Source: Enterococcus florum (lineage in GTDB: Bacteria > Bacillota > Bacilli > Lactobacillales > Enterococcaceae). From it: 64,000 bases of DNA. The stretch is from the NCBI RefSeq assembly GCF_004309355.1, contig NZ_BJCC01000007.1:62001-126000 (forward strand), in the 5' to 3' direction. The notes beneath the pieces were generated by a model. The model did no database searches. It was given only the letters and a program-made list of their open reading frames with translations, and was not told where the DNA came from. Positions 55,802 through 64,000 of the stretch are shown piece by piece. Each line of letters begins with the position of its first letter. Position 1 is the first letter of the stretch. The position numbers and the translations under genes were made by a program.

Positions 55802-56761
55802 TCAGACCCGTTGAACCTCTCGGTAAAAACCTGCTTTGATCTCAATAAAATCCTGGAACAGTTGAAAAAGATGGAACAGCATCGCCCGATTTTCAAAGGC
55901 TTGGCGATTTTCCGGCAGCTGCTTTTCCCGATAACGCTGATATGTTTCGTCGATCTTGCGCAAAATCGCCTGCCCATCATTCTCTTCAGCCAAGGTTTCT
56001 GCGGTAAACGAAAACAGCTCGCGCAGTTCGATCACTTCACTTTCTGTGGCCTGCAGATGGGATAACACTTCTAAAATATCTGACAGGGTCTTGATCTGCA
56101 AGCGCCGCATCGCAAAGTATTCGAAATAGTAGCTGTTCGGCGACCACAGTCGGTTTTCTTCAAATTGGAGGGCCCGTTTTTGTGCCGCTTTAATAAACTG
56201 GGCCAATGTCCGACATTCCTCGAACAAGCTTTGTTCTTTCACCTTTTGATTTAAGGAATCCGAAATATCTGCCAGCAGGCGCTTCAGCATGACCTCAGTC
56301 ACCTGCTGATCTTCTTGAATTTTTTTCTCTGTATTCGGCATGTACAAATTCGCGATCAATGCACAGCCAACGCCGAGGATCATTAACAGGTACTCGTTTA
56401 GTATCAAAGAAGGAGCCAAACTTTGACTGGACAGATAATGGGTGATCAGCACCGAGCTGACCGAAATGCCCTCGCCGATTTTAAAATAGACCGAGACGGG
56501 GATAAAGACGATCAGGTACACCCCAAAGGCTGCGGCATTGAACCCTAATATCAAAAAAGCAGCCGCCGCGATCACGGTCGCTAAAGTCAAAGAAATGATT
56601 CTATTAAAGGCCGTTCGTGCAGTCGATCGTTTAGTATTGGTGACACTCAATACGGTGATGATCGCTGCGGCCGTTGCACTTTCCAAATGCAGCACATTCG
56701 CCAACATCAAAGCGATCGGTGCGGCTATCGCTGTTTTGACGGTTCGTAACCCAAGTTTCAT
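55802..56761 (-). CDS. Aromatic acid exporter-like protein (DUF939/ArAE family)
   Basis: A 319-residue protein. The N-terminal half (about 1-140) has four to five membrane segments with the family opening GLRTVKTAIAAPIALMLANV and the AAIITVLSVTNTKRSTARTA block. The C-terminal half is helical and cytoplasmic. ArAE/FUSC-type proteins export aromatic acids, but activity of the short Gram-positive members is not proven. ATG 56761 follows AAGGAGCTTACCT. Confidence 0.83.
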   Translation of the reverse strand: MKLGLRTVKTAIAAPIALMLANVLHLESATAAAIITVLSVTNTKRSTARTAFNRIISLTLATVIAAAAFLILGFNAAAFGVYLIVFIPVSVYFKIGEGISVSSVLITHYLSSQSLAPSLILNEYLLMILGVGCALIANLYMPNTEKKIQEDQQVTEVMLKRLLADISDSLNQKVKEQSLFEECRTLAQFIKAAQKRALQFEENRLWSPNSYYFEYFAMRRLQIKTLSDILEVLSHLQATESEVIELRELFSFTAETLAEENDGQAILRKIDETYQRYREKQLPENRQAFENRAMLFHLFQLFQDFIEIKAGFYREVQRV

Positions 56762-56819
56762 AGGTAAGCTCCTTGTCTCTCATTTTTATCCATTGTACAC
56801 TATTTTGAAAATCCATATG

Positions 56820-56849
56820 TAAAAAGACTGCACCCTCAAGGATGCAGTC
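56820..56849 (-). terminator. Terminator of the NADH peroxidase gene
   Basis: GACTGCA (56826-56832) / TGCAGTC (56843-56849), followed on the minus strand by TTTTT. It lies just after the stop codon of the peroxidase gene (56858). Confidence 0.75.
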
Positions 56850-56857
56850 AAAAATAG

Positions 56858-58219
56858 TTACGCGTTGTTTTCTTGCTGCAAGGCCTTCAATCCAGCCATT
56901 CCCAGTAAATTCCACGGGGTATCGAATTCTGGTTGGAAGAAGAAATCCGCATAAGCCAGTTGCTCTACAGTAAAATGCGTTTGGATCGCAATCGAGATCG
57001 CATTGATGTTGGCTGTTAAATCTTCCTTCGACATGATTTGCGCCCCTAAGATCTCTAGATTTTCCGGATCATAGACCAGCTTGAACATCATTCGAGTCTT
57101 TAAGCTTTGCGGTACAAAATCCATCAACGTATCTTGATCCAAGAAAACGGATTTTGTTTTCATACCCAGCTTGCTGGCCATCTGATCATTCAGACCGGTT
57201 GAAGCAAATTTATAATCAAATACACGCAAAGCAGAAGAACCCTGAACACCTGGGAAAGGATGATTCGCCTCTTCCAGATTACGGACAGCATAACGACCTT
57301 GGCGGCGAGCATTAGTGGCCAGTGAAATATTGACCTCCGTCTTTCCAGGGTTGTATTGGATCAATGTGGCATCCCCTACGGCAAATACATCTGGTTCGCT
57401 GGTGCGCATATATTCATCCGTTTTGATCATGCCGCTTGGCAATAATTCCACTGCATCCTTCAGCCAGTCTGTATTCGGGCGAACGCCGGCAGACATAACC
57501 ACCATATCGGCTGGATACTCTCCTTTGTTGGTTACGACCTTTTTAACATGGCCTTCGTCATCGCCGATAAATTCAACCACTGATTCGCCCATGGCCAAGG
57601 TGATGCCGTGGTCGACCATGTCTGATTCAAGCACATCGGTGAATTGTTTGTCCAAATAAACTCCCAGCGGACGATCGATGATATCCACCAGTGTCACCTT
57701 TTTGCCAGCTACTGCAAAGGATTCTGCGGCCTCGATGCCGATATAGCCTACGCCGATTACCACGACATGCTCAATGTCCGGGTCGACCGACAGCATTTTC
57801 AAATCGATGGTGTCTTGACGCCCACGCATTGTTTTAATGTTTGCCAGATCATTTCCCGGTACTGGCAAAATGAATGGATTTGCGCCTGGACTTAAAATCA
57901 GTTTGTCATAGCTTTCTACTCGCGTTTCTCCCGTTACATGGTTCCGTACTTCTACTTGGTGTCTGTCAGGTTCTACTTTGGTAATTTCAGTATTTGTAAA
58001 CACGCGGACCCCGCGTTGTTCCATCTCTTCGGCCGTGGCATAGCGAATCGAATTCACATCTTTCACGATACCTTCGAGATACATTTGCGTGCCTCATCCC
58101 ATGAATGAGATAAAGTCGCCCTTTTCATACCACTGGATCTCCGCATCGGGCTGCGTCAGCAGTAATTCTTCCACTGCTTCATAGCCGCCGTGGGAAGAGC
58201 CTAAAACAATTACCTTCAT
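56858..58219 (-). CDS. npr: NADH peroxidase with TGA at the catalytic cysteine codon
   Basis: FAD-dependent enzyme that reduces hydrogen peroxide with NADH. ATG 58219 follows GAGGAGGAAATTGGC and opens a frame that matches E. faecalis NADH peroxidase over its full length (453 codons against about 447 residues). The FAD motif LGSSHGG, the catalytic His10, the NAD site [15 protein letters not shown] and the C-terminal dimer region [12 protein letters not shown] are all present. Codon 42, where the redox-active Cys42 belongs (FISF-x-x-Cys-G), is TGA (58094-58096). Everything after it is open and conserved. This is either a selenocysteine codon, an inactivating mutation or a sequencing error. If TGA is read as stop, the product is a 41-residue fragment; a restart at ATG 58084 would lack the FAD motif. 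Confidence 0.85.
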
Positions 58220-58419
58220 GCCAATTTCCTCCTCAATGTTTGATACACCTTAATTGTAGCGTATCTCTTGTGAAAAGAGGAGTAATAGCCCTTCGACTAT
58301 CGATCTGTCCTTTATCAGCCGGTCGCCTCTCGCACTTTCTGCCGCTTTCTTGTATAGTAATGAAGGATGAACTCGTTTCTTTTTCATTCAGTCAATCGTA
58401 ATCAAAGAGGAGTGAAACA

Positions 58420-58881
58420 ATGGAAAGCTGGCTTTTTTTAGGCATTATTTTTTTAGTGGCCCTCGCAGCAAAAAATCAGAGCCTGCTGATTGCCACTGCG
58501 GCCGTTTTATTTTTGAAGCTTTTGCCGCATTCGGATAAAATTTTAACCACTTTGAATCAAAAGGGCATCAATTGGGGAGTGACGTTGATCTCTGCAACGA
58601 TTCTAGTTCCGATCGCGACCGGCGACATCGCCTTGAAGGATCTGCTGAACACCCTGAAGTCGCCGCTTGGCTGGGTCGCCACGATCTGCGGAGTATTGGT
58701 TGCTTTGCTTTCAGCCCGAGGTGTCGGATTGATCGCCGCTTCTCCCGAAGTTACTGTCGCTCTGGTCTTCGGAACGATCGTCGGAGTAGTCTTTTTTAAA
58801 GGTGTCGCAGCGGGACCTGTGATTGCGGCCGGCATCACCTATTGCCTCATGCAAGTGATCCAAACGATCGCTGCAAAATAA
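58420..58881 (+). CDS. DUF441 family membrane protein
   Basis: A 153-residue membrane protein with four to five hydrophobic segments of the DUF441 (YeaL-like) family: LVALAAKNQSLLIATAAVL, KGINWGVTLISATILVPIATG (in two parts) and the GVGLIAASPEVTVALVFGT block. Function unknown. ATG 58420 follows AAAGAGGAGTGAAACA. Confidence 0.88.
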   Translation: MESWLFLGIIFLVALAAKNQSLLIATAAVLFLKLLPHSDKILTTLNQKGINWGVTLISATILVPIATGDIALKDLLNTLKSPLGWVATICGVLVALLSARGVGLIAASPEVTVALVFGTIVGVVFFKGVAAGPVIAAGITYCLMQVIQTIAAK

Positions 58882-58891
58882 GATGTGTTGA

Positions 58892-58917
58892 GACAAGTTT
58901 TGGCTTGTCTTTTTTTG
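58892..58917 (+). terminator. Terminator of the DUF441 gene
   Basis: GACAAG / CTTGTC hairpin followed by seven or more T. Confidence 0.75.
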
Positions 58918-58979
58918 TTGTATACAAGCGTTTTTCCGGCTTTTCTTGTATGATAGAAGGGAGGACTGGAGGAGATTCT

Positions 58980-60722
58980 ATGTCAGCCACATCAAAAACC
59001 GCACGATTAAAACAAATCGTGTCCATCGCTAATAAATATAAGCTAGTCAAGAACATTACTCAGCAAACCCACCCTGAGCTGGTCCGTGAAGCCTTTGAAG
59101 AGTTGGGCCCGACCTTCATCAAGATGGGGCAAATGATGTCTGTTCGCAACGACATTTTTCAGTTGAACTTCACAAAGGAGCTGCGCAAACTGCAGGATAA
59201 TGTCAAAACAGATCCGTTTGACAAGGTCAAGGCGCTGGTGGAAAGCGAGCTGGGCTTTGAGCTGGGAGAATTATTCAACTTCTTTGAAGAAACACCCTTT
59301 GCTTCGGCTTCGATCGCACAAGCGCATCATGCCACGTTGAAGAATGATGCGCGAGTGGTCGTTAAGGTACAGCATCCAGGAATCGATGAAGAAATCAACA
59401 GTGACCTTTCCTTATTTGAAAAAGCGCTGCCGTTAGCCAACTGGGTGCCGGAAAGCAAAGTCGTTGATTTGAAAAGCATTTTACGAGAAGTGCGCGAATC
59501 CCTGCAAAACGAATTAGATTTCAAAAAGGAGCTTCAAAACGCCGAACGCTTTTACCGCTTAAATCACGGCTGGAAGGAAGTACGCTCCCCAAAGATGGAG
59601 GAAGCTTATTCTTCCGCAAAAGTGATCGTCATGGAATTCATGCCTGGAAAAAATTTGGAGACCTTGATCAATGAATCCAATGATGCCATCGCCTATGATG
59701 GAATCACCAATCAAGAATTGAAGAAAGACATCAGTGAATTGCTGATCGATCATTTTATGAAGCAAGTTTTTGAAGACGGGTTTTTCCATGCTGATCCGCA
59801 TACAGGCAATATGCTTTTGCAGATTTTGACAGAAGTAGAAAACCAGCAGGATCAACAGCCAAAATCAAAAAAATTCCAAGGTGAATTTGCCTCAATCCCT
59901 TATCAACTTCATATTTCTAGAAATGTGTCGCTGCACCCATATCGATTAAACTTCATCGATTTTGGGATGATGGGAGAGATTTCCAGCGAGATGCAGTTGA
60001 AAATGAGCAACATGATTATTGCTATTTACAGCAAGGATACGCAGCGAATCGCCAATACTGTCCTGGCGATTTGCAAGCAAGCGGGGCCGTTTTCTGAAGA
60101 AAAATTTACCGAGGAATTGGATGACTTTTTAAAACGCTATTTAAATCTGCCCGTGAAGGAGATCGACATTCAAAAGGTCTTCTCACAAGTCATCTTGATT
60201 TGTCACGACAATAACCTGCAGATCGATGACTCCATTACGATGCTGATCAAAGCCTTTGGAACCCTTGAAGGCGTGATTGAAGAATTAAATCCTGAATTGT
60301 CTTTATTCGAGGTCATCGCTCCGTTTGCCCAAAAATATTTCATCCAACAATTTGATTTCAAGGATGAACTGCGGCAAACCAGTCTGGATTATCTGTCCAC
60401 GCTGCAGGCATTGCCGAAACTACCCAGTCAAGCATTGAATGTGCTGGACACCTTCACAAAAGGGAAAGCGAAACTAAACCTGGAGCTGAAAAACCAACGA
60501 ACACTGATCGACCGGGCAGAGGCAATGGTCAATCGACTGGTCATCGGATTGATTTTATCGGCCTTGGTGATTGGCTCTTCTTTGCTAGTACAAACCTCTC
60601 CAGACGGCCAAACATTCGTCTCAAATCTAGGGATGTTCGGCTATGGAGCGGCAGCCTTGTCGATCTTGTTTCTGGTAGCTGAAAGCTTGTATCGACGTTA
60701 TAAGAAATGGCGTGAAAAATAG
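58980..60722 (+). CDS. ABC1/UbiB-family atypical kinase-like protein
   Basis: A 580-residue protein of the AarF/ABC1/UbiB family. The KxGQ motif appears as FIKMGQMMSVR near residue 45, the Ala-rich loop as ASASIAQAHHA, the catalytic block as HADPHTGNML, and the metal motif as FIDFGMMG. The C terminus has two membrane segments (LVIGLILSALVIGSSLLV and YGAAALSILFLVAESL). UbiB proteins act in quinone or isoprenoid metabolism; the role in a bacterium without ubiquinone is unclear. ATG 58980 follows GGAGGAGATTCT. The open frame continues upstream through the end of the DUF441 gene but has no site there. Confidence 0.9.
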   Translation: MSATSKTARLKQIVSIANKYKLVKNITQQTHPELVREAFEELGPTFIKMGQMMSVRNDIFQLNFTKELRKLQDNVKTDPFDKVKALVESELGFELGELFNFFEETPFASASIAQAHHATLKNDARVVVKVQHPGIDEEINSDLSLFEKALPLANWVPESKVVDLKSILREVRESLQNELDFKKELQNAERFYRLNHGWKEVRSPKMEEAYSSAKVIVMEFMPGKNLETLINESNDAIAYDGITNQELKKDISELLIDHFMKQVFEDGFFHADPHTGNMLLQILTEVENQQDQQPKSKKFQGEFASIPYQLHISRNVSLHPYRLNFIDFGMMGEISSEMQLKMSNMIIAIYSKDTQRIANTVLAICKQAGPFSEEKFTEELDDFLKRYLNLPVKEIDIQKVFSQVILICHDNNLQIDDSITMLIKAFGTLEGVIEELNPELSLFEVIAPFAQKYFIQQFDFKDELRQTSLDYLSTLQALPKLPSQALNVLDTFTKGKAKLNLELKNQRTLIDRAEAMVNRLVIGLILSALVIGSSLLVQTSPDGQTFVSNLGMFGYGAAALSILFLVAESLYRRYKKWREK

Positions 60723-60728
60723 AGGGTT

Positions 60729-60762
60729 AAGCACGATGAGGTAGCGTTTCATCGTGCTTTTT
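60729..60762 (+). terminator. Terminator of the ABC1 gene
   Basis: AAGCACGATGA (60729-60739) / TCATCGTGCTT (60749-60759), followed by a T-run. Confidence 0.85.
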
Positions 60763-60871
60763 TGCCTTCCCGAAAATTGCACAAGCATATTTCTGTCTTA
60801 TCTTTTTAATTCCCCGTACACTTAAAGTTGTGGACAGAAGTCCTAGTCAATCAAACAAGGAGGACATTCTT

Positions 60872-61765
60872 ATGACAGAACCAACTTTAAAAGACCCTAG
60901 AACGCTTTATCGTCAAGACGGCTTTAAGAAGCAGGATCAGGATACTCCCGCATTGGAAGAAGACATGATGCCGAAGCCTGATTGTGGGGAAGAAAGCTAT
61001 CAAGGAAATCACAAGTTAGAAAATCGGCGTGTCCTGATCACCGGTGGTGATTCGGGGATCGGCCGTGCAGCCGCGATCGCGTTTGCAAGAGAAGGTGCAG
61101 ACATTGCTCTTCATTATTTACCTGGTGAAGACAAGGATGCCAAAGAAGTGGCAGCCTACATCGAAAAAGCTGGACGCAAAGCCGTATTGCTCTCGTATGA
61201 TCTGCGCGACGAATCTGCCCCGCAAGAAATCATTGATCGGACCGTCAAGGAATTAGGCGGAATCGACACGATGGTATTGAATGCTGCTCAGCAAATCTCA
61301 CACCCAGATATTACCGAATTGCCGATGGCTCAAGTCAAGGATACCTTCATGGTAAATATTATTTCCATGTTCGCTTTGGTGCAGGCCGCAGAGCCGCATT
61401 TGCCAGCAGGCAGCTCAATCATTACGACGACCTCTGTACAAGCTTTTAATCCAAGCCCTCATCTGTTGGATTATGCGACGACCAAGTCAGCGATCGCCAA
61501 CTTTACGATCGGTTTGGCAAAACAATTTTCAGAAAAAGGGATTCGCGTAAATGGTGTGGCACCTGGCCCAATTTGGACTGCACTGCAATTAGACCAAGGA
61601 CAGCCGAAGGACGCCCTGCCAGAATTTGGACAAGATTCTTTAATGCAGCGTGCCGGACAGCCTGCCGAATTAGCACCTGTTTATGTTTTTCTAGCTTCGA
61701 ATGATGCTAGCTACGTAACTGCTCAAATTTATGGCGTGACTGGCGGAGAAGCGATCAATTTATAG
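60872..61765 (+). CDS. SDR family oxidoreductase (YghA / general-stress type)
   Basis: NAD(P)-dependent short-chain dehydrogenase of 297 residues. A 45-residue N-terminal extension precedes the nucleotide motif TGGDSGIGRA. NAAQ, the catalytic Ser in TTTSVQAF and the YxxxK pair YATTK follow, then GVAPGPIWT. The extended N terminus marks the YghA/YdaD/YhdF subgroup, often stress-induced. ATG 60872 follows AAGGAGGACATTCTT. It stands ahead of the Gls24 stress operon with a terminator between. Confidence 0.9.
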   Translation: MTEPTLKDPRTLYRQDGFKKQDQDTPALEEDMMPKPDCGEESYQGNHKLENRRVLITGGDSGIGRAAAIAFAREGADIALHYLPGEDKDAKEVAAYIEKAGRKAVLLSYDLRDESAPQEIIDRTVKELGGIDTMVLNAAQQISHPDITELPMAQVKDTFMVNIISMFALVQAAEPHLPAGSSIITTTSVQAFNPSPHLLDYATTKSAIANFTIGLAKQFSEKGIRVNGVAPGPIWTALQLDQGQPKDALPEFGQDSLMQRAGQPAELAPVYVFLASNDASYVTAQIYGVTGGEAINL

Positions 61766-61773
61766 TACTGTGA

Positions 61774-61804
61774 AAGGTTGCCGAACAAGCGGCAGCCTTT
61801 TTTG
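61774..61804 (+). terminator. Terminator of the SDR gene
   Basis: AAGGTTGCCG (61774-61783) / CGGCAGCCTT (61790-61799) with one mismatch, followed by TTTTT. Confidence 0.75.
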
Positions 61805-61857
61805 TTAAGCATAGAACAAACCTATTGTCAATAGGTTTGTGAAATTTGTTAAGCATA
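61801..61857. repeat. Direct repeat pair flanking a palindrome upstream of amaP
   Basis: TTTGTTAAGCATA occurs at 61801-61813 and 61845-61857 (44 bp apart). Between them ACAAACCTATTG and CAATAGGTTTGT form a near-perfect palindrome (about 61816-61840) around one T. The unit lies 83 bp upstream of the amaP start and may be a regulatory region of the Gls24 operon. Confidence 0.6.
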
Positions 61858-61939
61858 TCATTTTACATTGCAGGCGGTTTATTTTATCATCGCATTGTAA
61901 AGTAATTCATAAATTTGACGAAAGTTAAGGAGGGGTGTT

Positions 61940-62515
61940 ATGAACAAGGGTTTGAAGTTTTTATTGATCGTTCTGTCCATCATTCTGCTGACGATATTCG
62001 TTCCGATGATTGTTATTAATTCTCATATCTTCGGTGCACAGTGGCATTTCGGACAAGCAAGGCATTTTGCTTTAACCAATTATTTCGCTCAAAATTATTT
62101 CTTTTGGCTCGCAGCGATTTTATCGATTTTATTGATCGTTGCCATCTTAGTCATCCTCTTTTTCCCAAAGACAACAGGAAAATTTACCCTGAAGGACAAC
62201 CAAGGTAAATTGTCTTTAGATAAAAGAGCCATTGAGGGATACGTTCGTTCGAGTATCAAGCAAGGAGATTTCATGGCTTCTCCAAAAGTAAATGTTAAAG
62301 CCACGAACAATAAAATCAAAGTCAAAGTCAAAGGGAACTTAAAACGCACCTCGTCGATGATCGGTAAGACTGAACTTTGGGCCACCCAGATCCAAGACGA
62401 ATTAATGCGTGTATTAGGCCCTAATGAAAAAGTCAAAGTGGACGTAAAATACGTAAACTTTGAGGAAAATCAATCCAATCAAACTCAACCGTCGGACGGG
62501 GCACGTGTAGAATAG
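61940..62515 (+). CDS. amaP: Alkaline shock response membrane anchor AmaP
   Basis: A 191-residue protein with two membrane segments (about residues 5-28 and 52-75) and a C-terminal cytoplasmic Asp23-like domain. In Staphylococcus aureus AmaP anchors Asp23 at the membrane. ATG 61940 follows AAGGAGGGGTGTT. Followed by a DUF2273 gene and the Gls24 gene, the usual operon. Confidence 0.9.
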   Translation: MNKGLKFLLIVLSIILLTIFVPMIVINSHIFGAQWHFGQARHFALTNYFAQNYFFWLAAILSILLIVAILVILFFPKTTGKFTLKDNQGKLSLDKRAIEGYVRSSIKQGDFMASPKVNVKATNNKIKVKVKGNLKRTSSMIGKTELWATQIQDELMRVLGPNEKVKVDVKYVNFEENQSNQTQPSDGARVE

Positions 62516-62523
62516 GAGGAAAT

Positions 62524-62715
62524 ATGATGCAAGAATTTATTACCAAAGACAAGCTGCCTCTTATTTTCGGAGTGCTGGGATTTATTTTGGCGGTCTTGTT
62601 TTTCACCGTTGGTTTTTTTAAAACCATATTATTGATCATTATCACTGCATTAGGCATCGCACTAGGATATTATTTGAAAAACAATGGCATCTTAGATGAA
62701 TATTTGAAAAAATAG
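62524..62715 (+). CDS. DUF2273 small membrane protein
   Basis: A 63-residue protein with two membrane segments (LIFGVLGFILAVLFFTVGFF and LLIIITALGIALGYYL) and a charged tail, as in DUF2273. It commonly lies between amaP and asp23/gls24. The gene starts 8 bp after amaP; an AGGAGG site overlaps the amaP stop. Function unknown, probably part of the membrane complex. Confidence 0.87.
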   Translation: MMQEFITKDKLPLIFGVLGFILAVLFFTVGFFKTILLIIITALGIALGYYLKNNGILDEYLKK

Positions 62716-62727
62716 GAGGAAACGAAA

Positions 62728-63276
62728 ATGGAAAACACAACAACTATGAATACAGGAGCTGCAAATACAGCAAATACAAATGTACGAGGTGAATTAACTT
62801 ACGAAGATAAGGTGATTCAAAAAATCGTCGGAATCGCAATCGAACACATCGATGGTCTGCTGACTGTAGACGGCGGATTCTTCTCGAACATCAAAGAAAA
62901 ATTGGTCAACAGTGATGACGTAACGACTGGGATCAACACTGAAGTAGGTAAAAAACAAGTCGCGGTCGACATGGACATCGTTGCTGAATACGGCAAAGAC
63001 ATCGAAAAAATCTATGATGAAATGAAAGACTTGATCGTTGAAGAAGTCAAAAACATGACGCATTTAGACGTGATCGAAGTCAACGTAAATGTGGTCGACA
63101 TCAAATCACGCGCTGAATACGAACAAGACAGTGAAACTGTGCAGGACAAAGTCGGCAGTGCCGCAGAATCCACAGGTGATTTCGCTTCAAAACAAACTAC
63201 AAAAGCACGGAAAGCAATCGGTCGCGGTACCGATAAAGTACGTGACAATGTTGAATCAGAACCACGCGTAAAATAA
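62728..63276 (+). CDS. gls24: Asp23/Gls24 family envelope stress response protein
   Basis: General stress protein of 182 residues. The Asp23 core (about residues 20-135) has the elements VIQKIVGIAIEHIDGLLTVDG, VAVDMDIVAEYGKDI and VIEVNVNVVDI. The C-terminal 45 residues are hydrophilic and rich in charged residues. Gls24 of E. faecalis is linked to bile-salt resistance and virulence. ATG 62728 follows ATAGGAGGAAACGAAA. Last gene of the operon. Confidence 0.92.
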   Translation: MENTTTMNTGAANTANTNVRGELTYEDKVIQKIVGIAIEHIDGLLTVDGGFFSNIKEKLVNSDDVTTGINTEVGKKQVAVDMDIVAEYGKDIEKIYDEMKDLIVEEVKNMTHLDVIEVNVNVVDIKSRAEYEQDSETVQDKVGSAAESTGDFASKQTTKARKAIGRGTDKVRDNVESEPRVK

Positions 63277-63289
63277 TCGACCTCAAATA

Positions 63290-63339
63290 AAAAAGGCTGT
63301 GACAAAAGTGTTTAGCCCGAAAGAGCTGCTTTTGTCACA
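63290..63339. terminator. Hairpin downstream of gls24
   Basis: GTGACAAAAG / CTTTTGTCAC with a loop of about 24 nt. It has no direct T-run on the plus strand but A-rich sequence before it, so on the minus strand it could act as terminator. It shares the GTGACA core with the stronger hairpin 63356-63389. Confidence 0.5.
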
Positions 63340-63355
63340 CCGATTATATGGTTTT

Positions 63356-63389
63356 AAAGATGCTGTGACAGTGTTGTCACAGCATCTTT
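63356..63389. terminator. Strong bidirectional terminator
   Basis: AAAGATGCTGTGACA (63356-63370) / TGTCACAGCATCTTT (63375-63389) around GTGT, with T-run on the plus strand. The last codons of the P1 peptidase gene lie in the stem. Confidence 0.8.
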
Positions 63390-64000
63390 TTATTGTAATA
63401 GTCTTGACTTGATAAATAATCCTCGTACGTCTCAGCCTCGTATACTCCGTTCAGGATAGCTTTTCTGACTGCTTCGATCGCTAAAATCGAGACTGCCTCA
63501 AATGTCGCATGGATCTTATCTGCACAAAGAACAAATAAGGTATCGCCATCATAAGTCGTATGAGCCGGACGGATCGCTCGAGCGATCCCATTGTGGCAAA
63601 TATCGGCTAGCTTGTTCACCTTAGCTTTTGGAAATGTTGCGTTGGTCATTACACAACCAATGACCGTATTGCCAGAATACATATCTCGCAAATCCTCGTA
63701 ATCTCTTAAAAAAACTTCCTCCGAACACCCCATCTTCTGTCCGTCTCGGGCACCGGCGGCCATTCGCTGGCGTTCCTCATCAAAAACATCTCCAACTGCA
63801 TTGACTGCCACGACAGCCGTGACAAATAATTCACCCTTTGTTGCGGTGTAGATGCCGATCCCGCCCTTCATAGCATTCGCTAAACCATTGACCGTTCCGA
63901 CACTTGCGCCAGTACCCGCCCCAAAGTTTCCTGATAGAAACACTTGATTAGAGAACGCAGACTGACACGCCTTGTACCCATCCTCCGCGGTCGGACGAAT
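63377..64000 (-). CDS. P1 family peptidase (DmpA/L-aminopeptidase type), C-terminal part
   Basis: Partial gene, cut at the window edge; 207 codons before the stop are visible and the frame is open to base 64000. Family features are NFGAGTGASVG, MKGGIGIYTA, LFVTAVVAVNAVGDVFD and the N-terminal nucleophile region GNTVIGCVMTNA, after which KAKVNKLADICHNGIARAI and PAHTTYDGDTLFVL follow. P1 peptidases self-cleave before the nucleophile Thr/Ser and trim N-terminal residues or D-esters. An internal GTG at 63943 is not the real start because conserved sequence continues upstream. The last codons overlap the terminator. Confidence 0.85.
   Translation of the reverse strand: MRPTAEDGYKACQSAFSNQVFLSGNFGAGTGASVGTVNGLANAMKGGIGIYTATKGELFVTAVVAVNAVGDVFDEERQRMAAGARDGQKMGCSEEVFLRDYEDLRDMYSGNTVIGCVMTNATFPKAKVNKLADICHNGIARAIRPAHTTYDGDTLFVLCADKIHATFEAVSILAIEAVRKAILNGVYEAETYEDYLSSQDYYNKKML

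Noticed and set aside
56858-58084. A shorter 408-residue oxidoreductase starting at ATG 58084
   Set aside because: It would lack the FAD-binding motif and catalytic residues and has no ribosome binding site; the frame clearly continues upstream through the TGA.
58040-58096. Firm SECIS element after the TGA in npr
   Set aside because: A small stem-loop can be drawn, but it has a five-base bulge, short stems and a loop without the expected G, so I report it only as weak.
58842-58979. Longer N terminus for the ABC1/UbiB protein
   Set aside because: The extension overlaps the DUF441 gene and its terminator and has no ribosome binding site; ATG 58980 has GGAGG.

Overview
The window is a low-GC Gram-positive (Bacillota) chromosome segment, most likely from an Enterococcus. 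The pointers are a copY-copZ-copA-copB copper operon in the Enterococcus hirae order, an NADH peroxidase close to the E. faecalis enzyme, a Gls24/AmaP stress operon, strong GGAGG-type ribosome binding sites and frequent GTG/TTG starts. I saw no rRNA, tRNA, CRISPR array, insertion sequence or prophage. The segment looks like ordinary chromosome with some small accessory loci.

Layout. 0.6-3.4 kb: a Bce-type peptide-antibiotic ABC transporter. 3.6-6.6 kb: anaerobic ribonucleotide reductase nrdD-nrdG behind NrdR boxes. 6.6-8.9 kb: dinB, a YjbR-family gene and a lone Phd/YefM-like antitoxin. 9.0-16.4 kb: metal efflux, with copYZAB under two cop boxes and a Zn/Cd-type P1B ATPase under its own palindromic operator. 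16.4-22.9 kb: TraX, small proteins, two amidohydrolases (MTA/SAH deaminase type and adenine deaminase), and a MarR-flavin reductase-YdeI operon with a 24-bp palindromic operator. 22.9-26.8 kb: a polyamine-type ABC importer (potBCAD order). 27.3-33.1 kb: dinG-ypmB-aspC-asnS, conserved order of Bacillales and Lactobacillales. 33.3-35.8 kb: cold shock protein, a baeRF6-like protein and a PH/SHOCT protein. 35.8-42.6 kb: the replication/recombination cluster dnaX-ebfC-recR-tmk-darA-holB-ricT-yabA-rsmI. 42.9-46.0 kb: a DacA carboxypeptidase, a GyrI-like protein and a DUF218 membrane protein. 46.5-50.7 kb: a fused ATPase-permease ABC exporter divergent from a two-component system. 50.7-58.9 kb: AzlCD, DUF1275, aldehyde dehydrogenase, DUF4097, an aromatic acid exporter-like protein, NADH peroxidase and DUF441. 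59.0-64.0 kb: ABC1/UbiB kinase-like protein, an SDR, the AmaP-DUF2273-Gls24 operon and the C-terminal part of a P1-family peptidase.

The most notable observation is in the NADH peroxidase gene (56858-58219, minus strand). The reading frame is intact over about 453 codons except for one in-frame TGA, and that TGA falls on codon 42, the position of the catalytic redox cysteine of enterococcal NADH peroxidase. It could be a selenocysteine codon, a recent inactivating mutation or a sequence error; the window alone does not decide.

Functionally the window combines oxygen and redox handling (nrdDG, Npr, flavin reductase), metal and peptide stress defence, purine salvage and polyamine uptake, with a core DNA replication and repair block. 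Start codons given below were moved from the longest open frame to the start best supported by a ribosome binding site.
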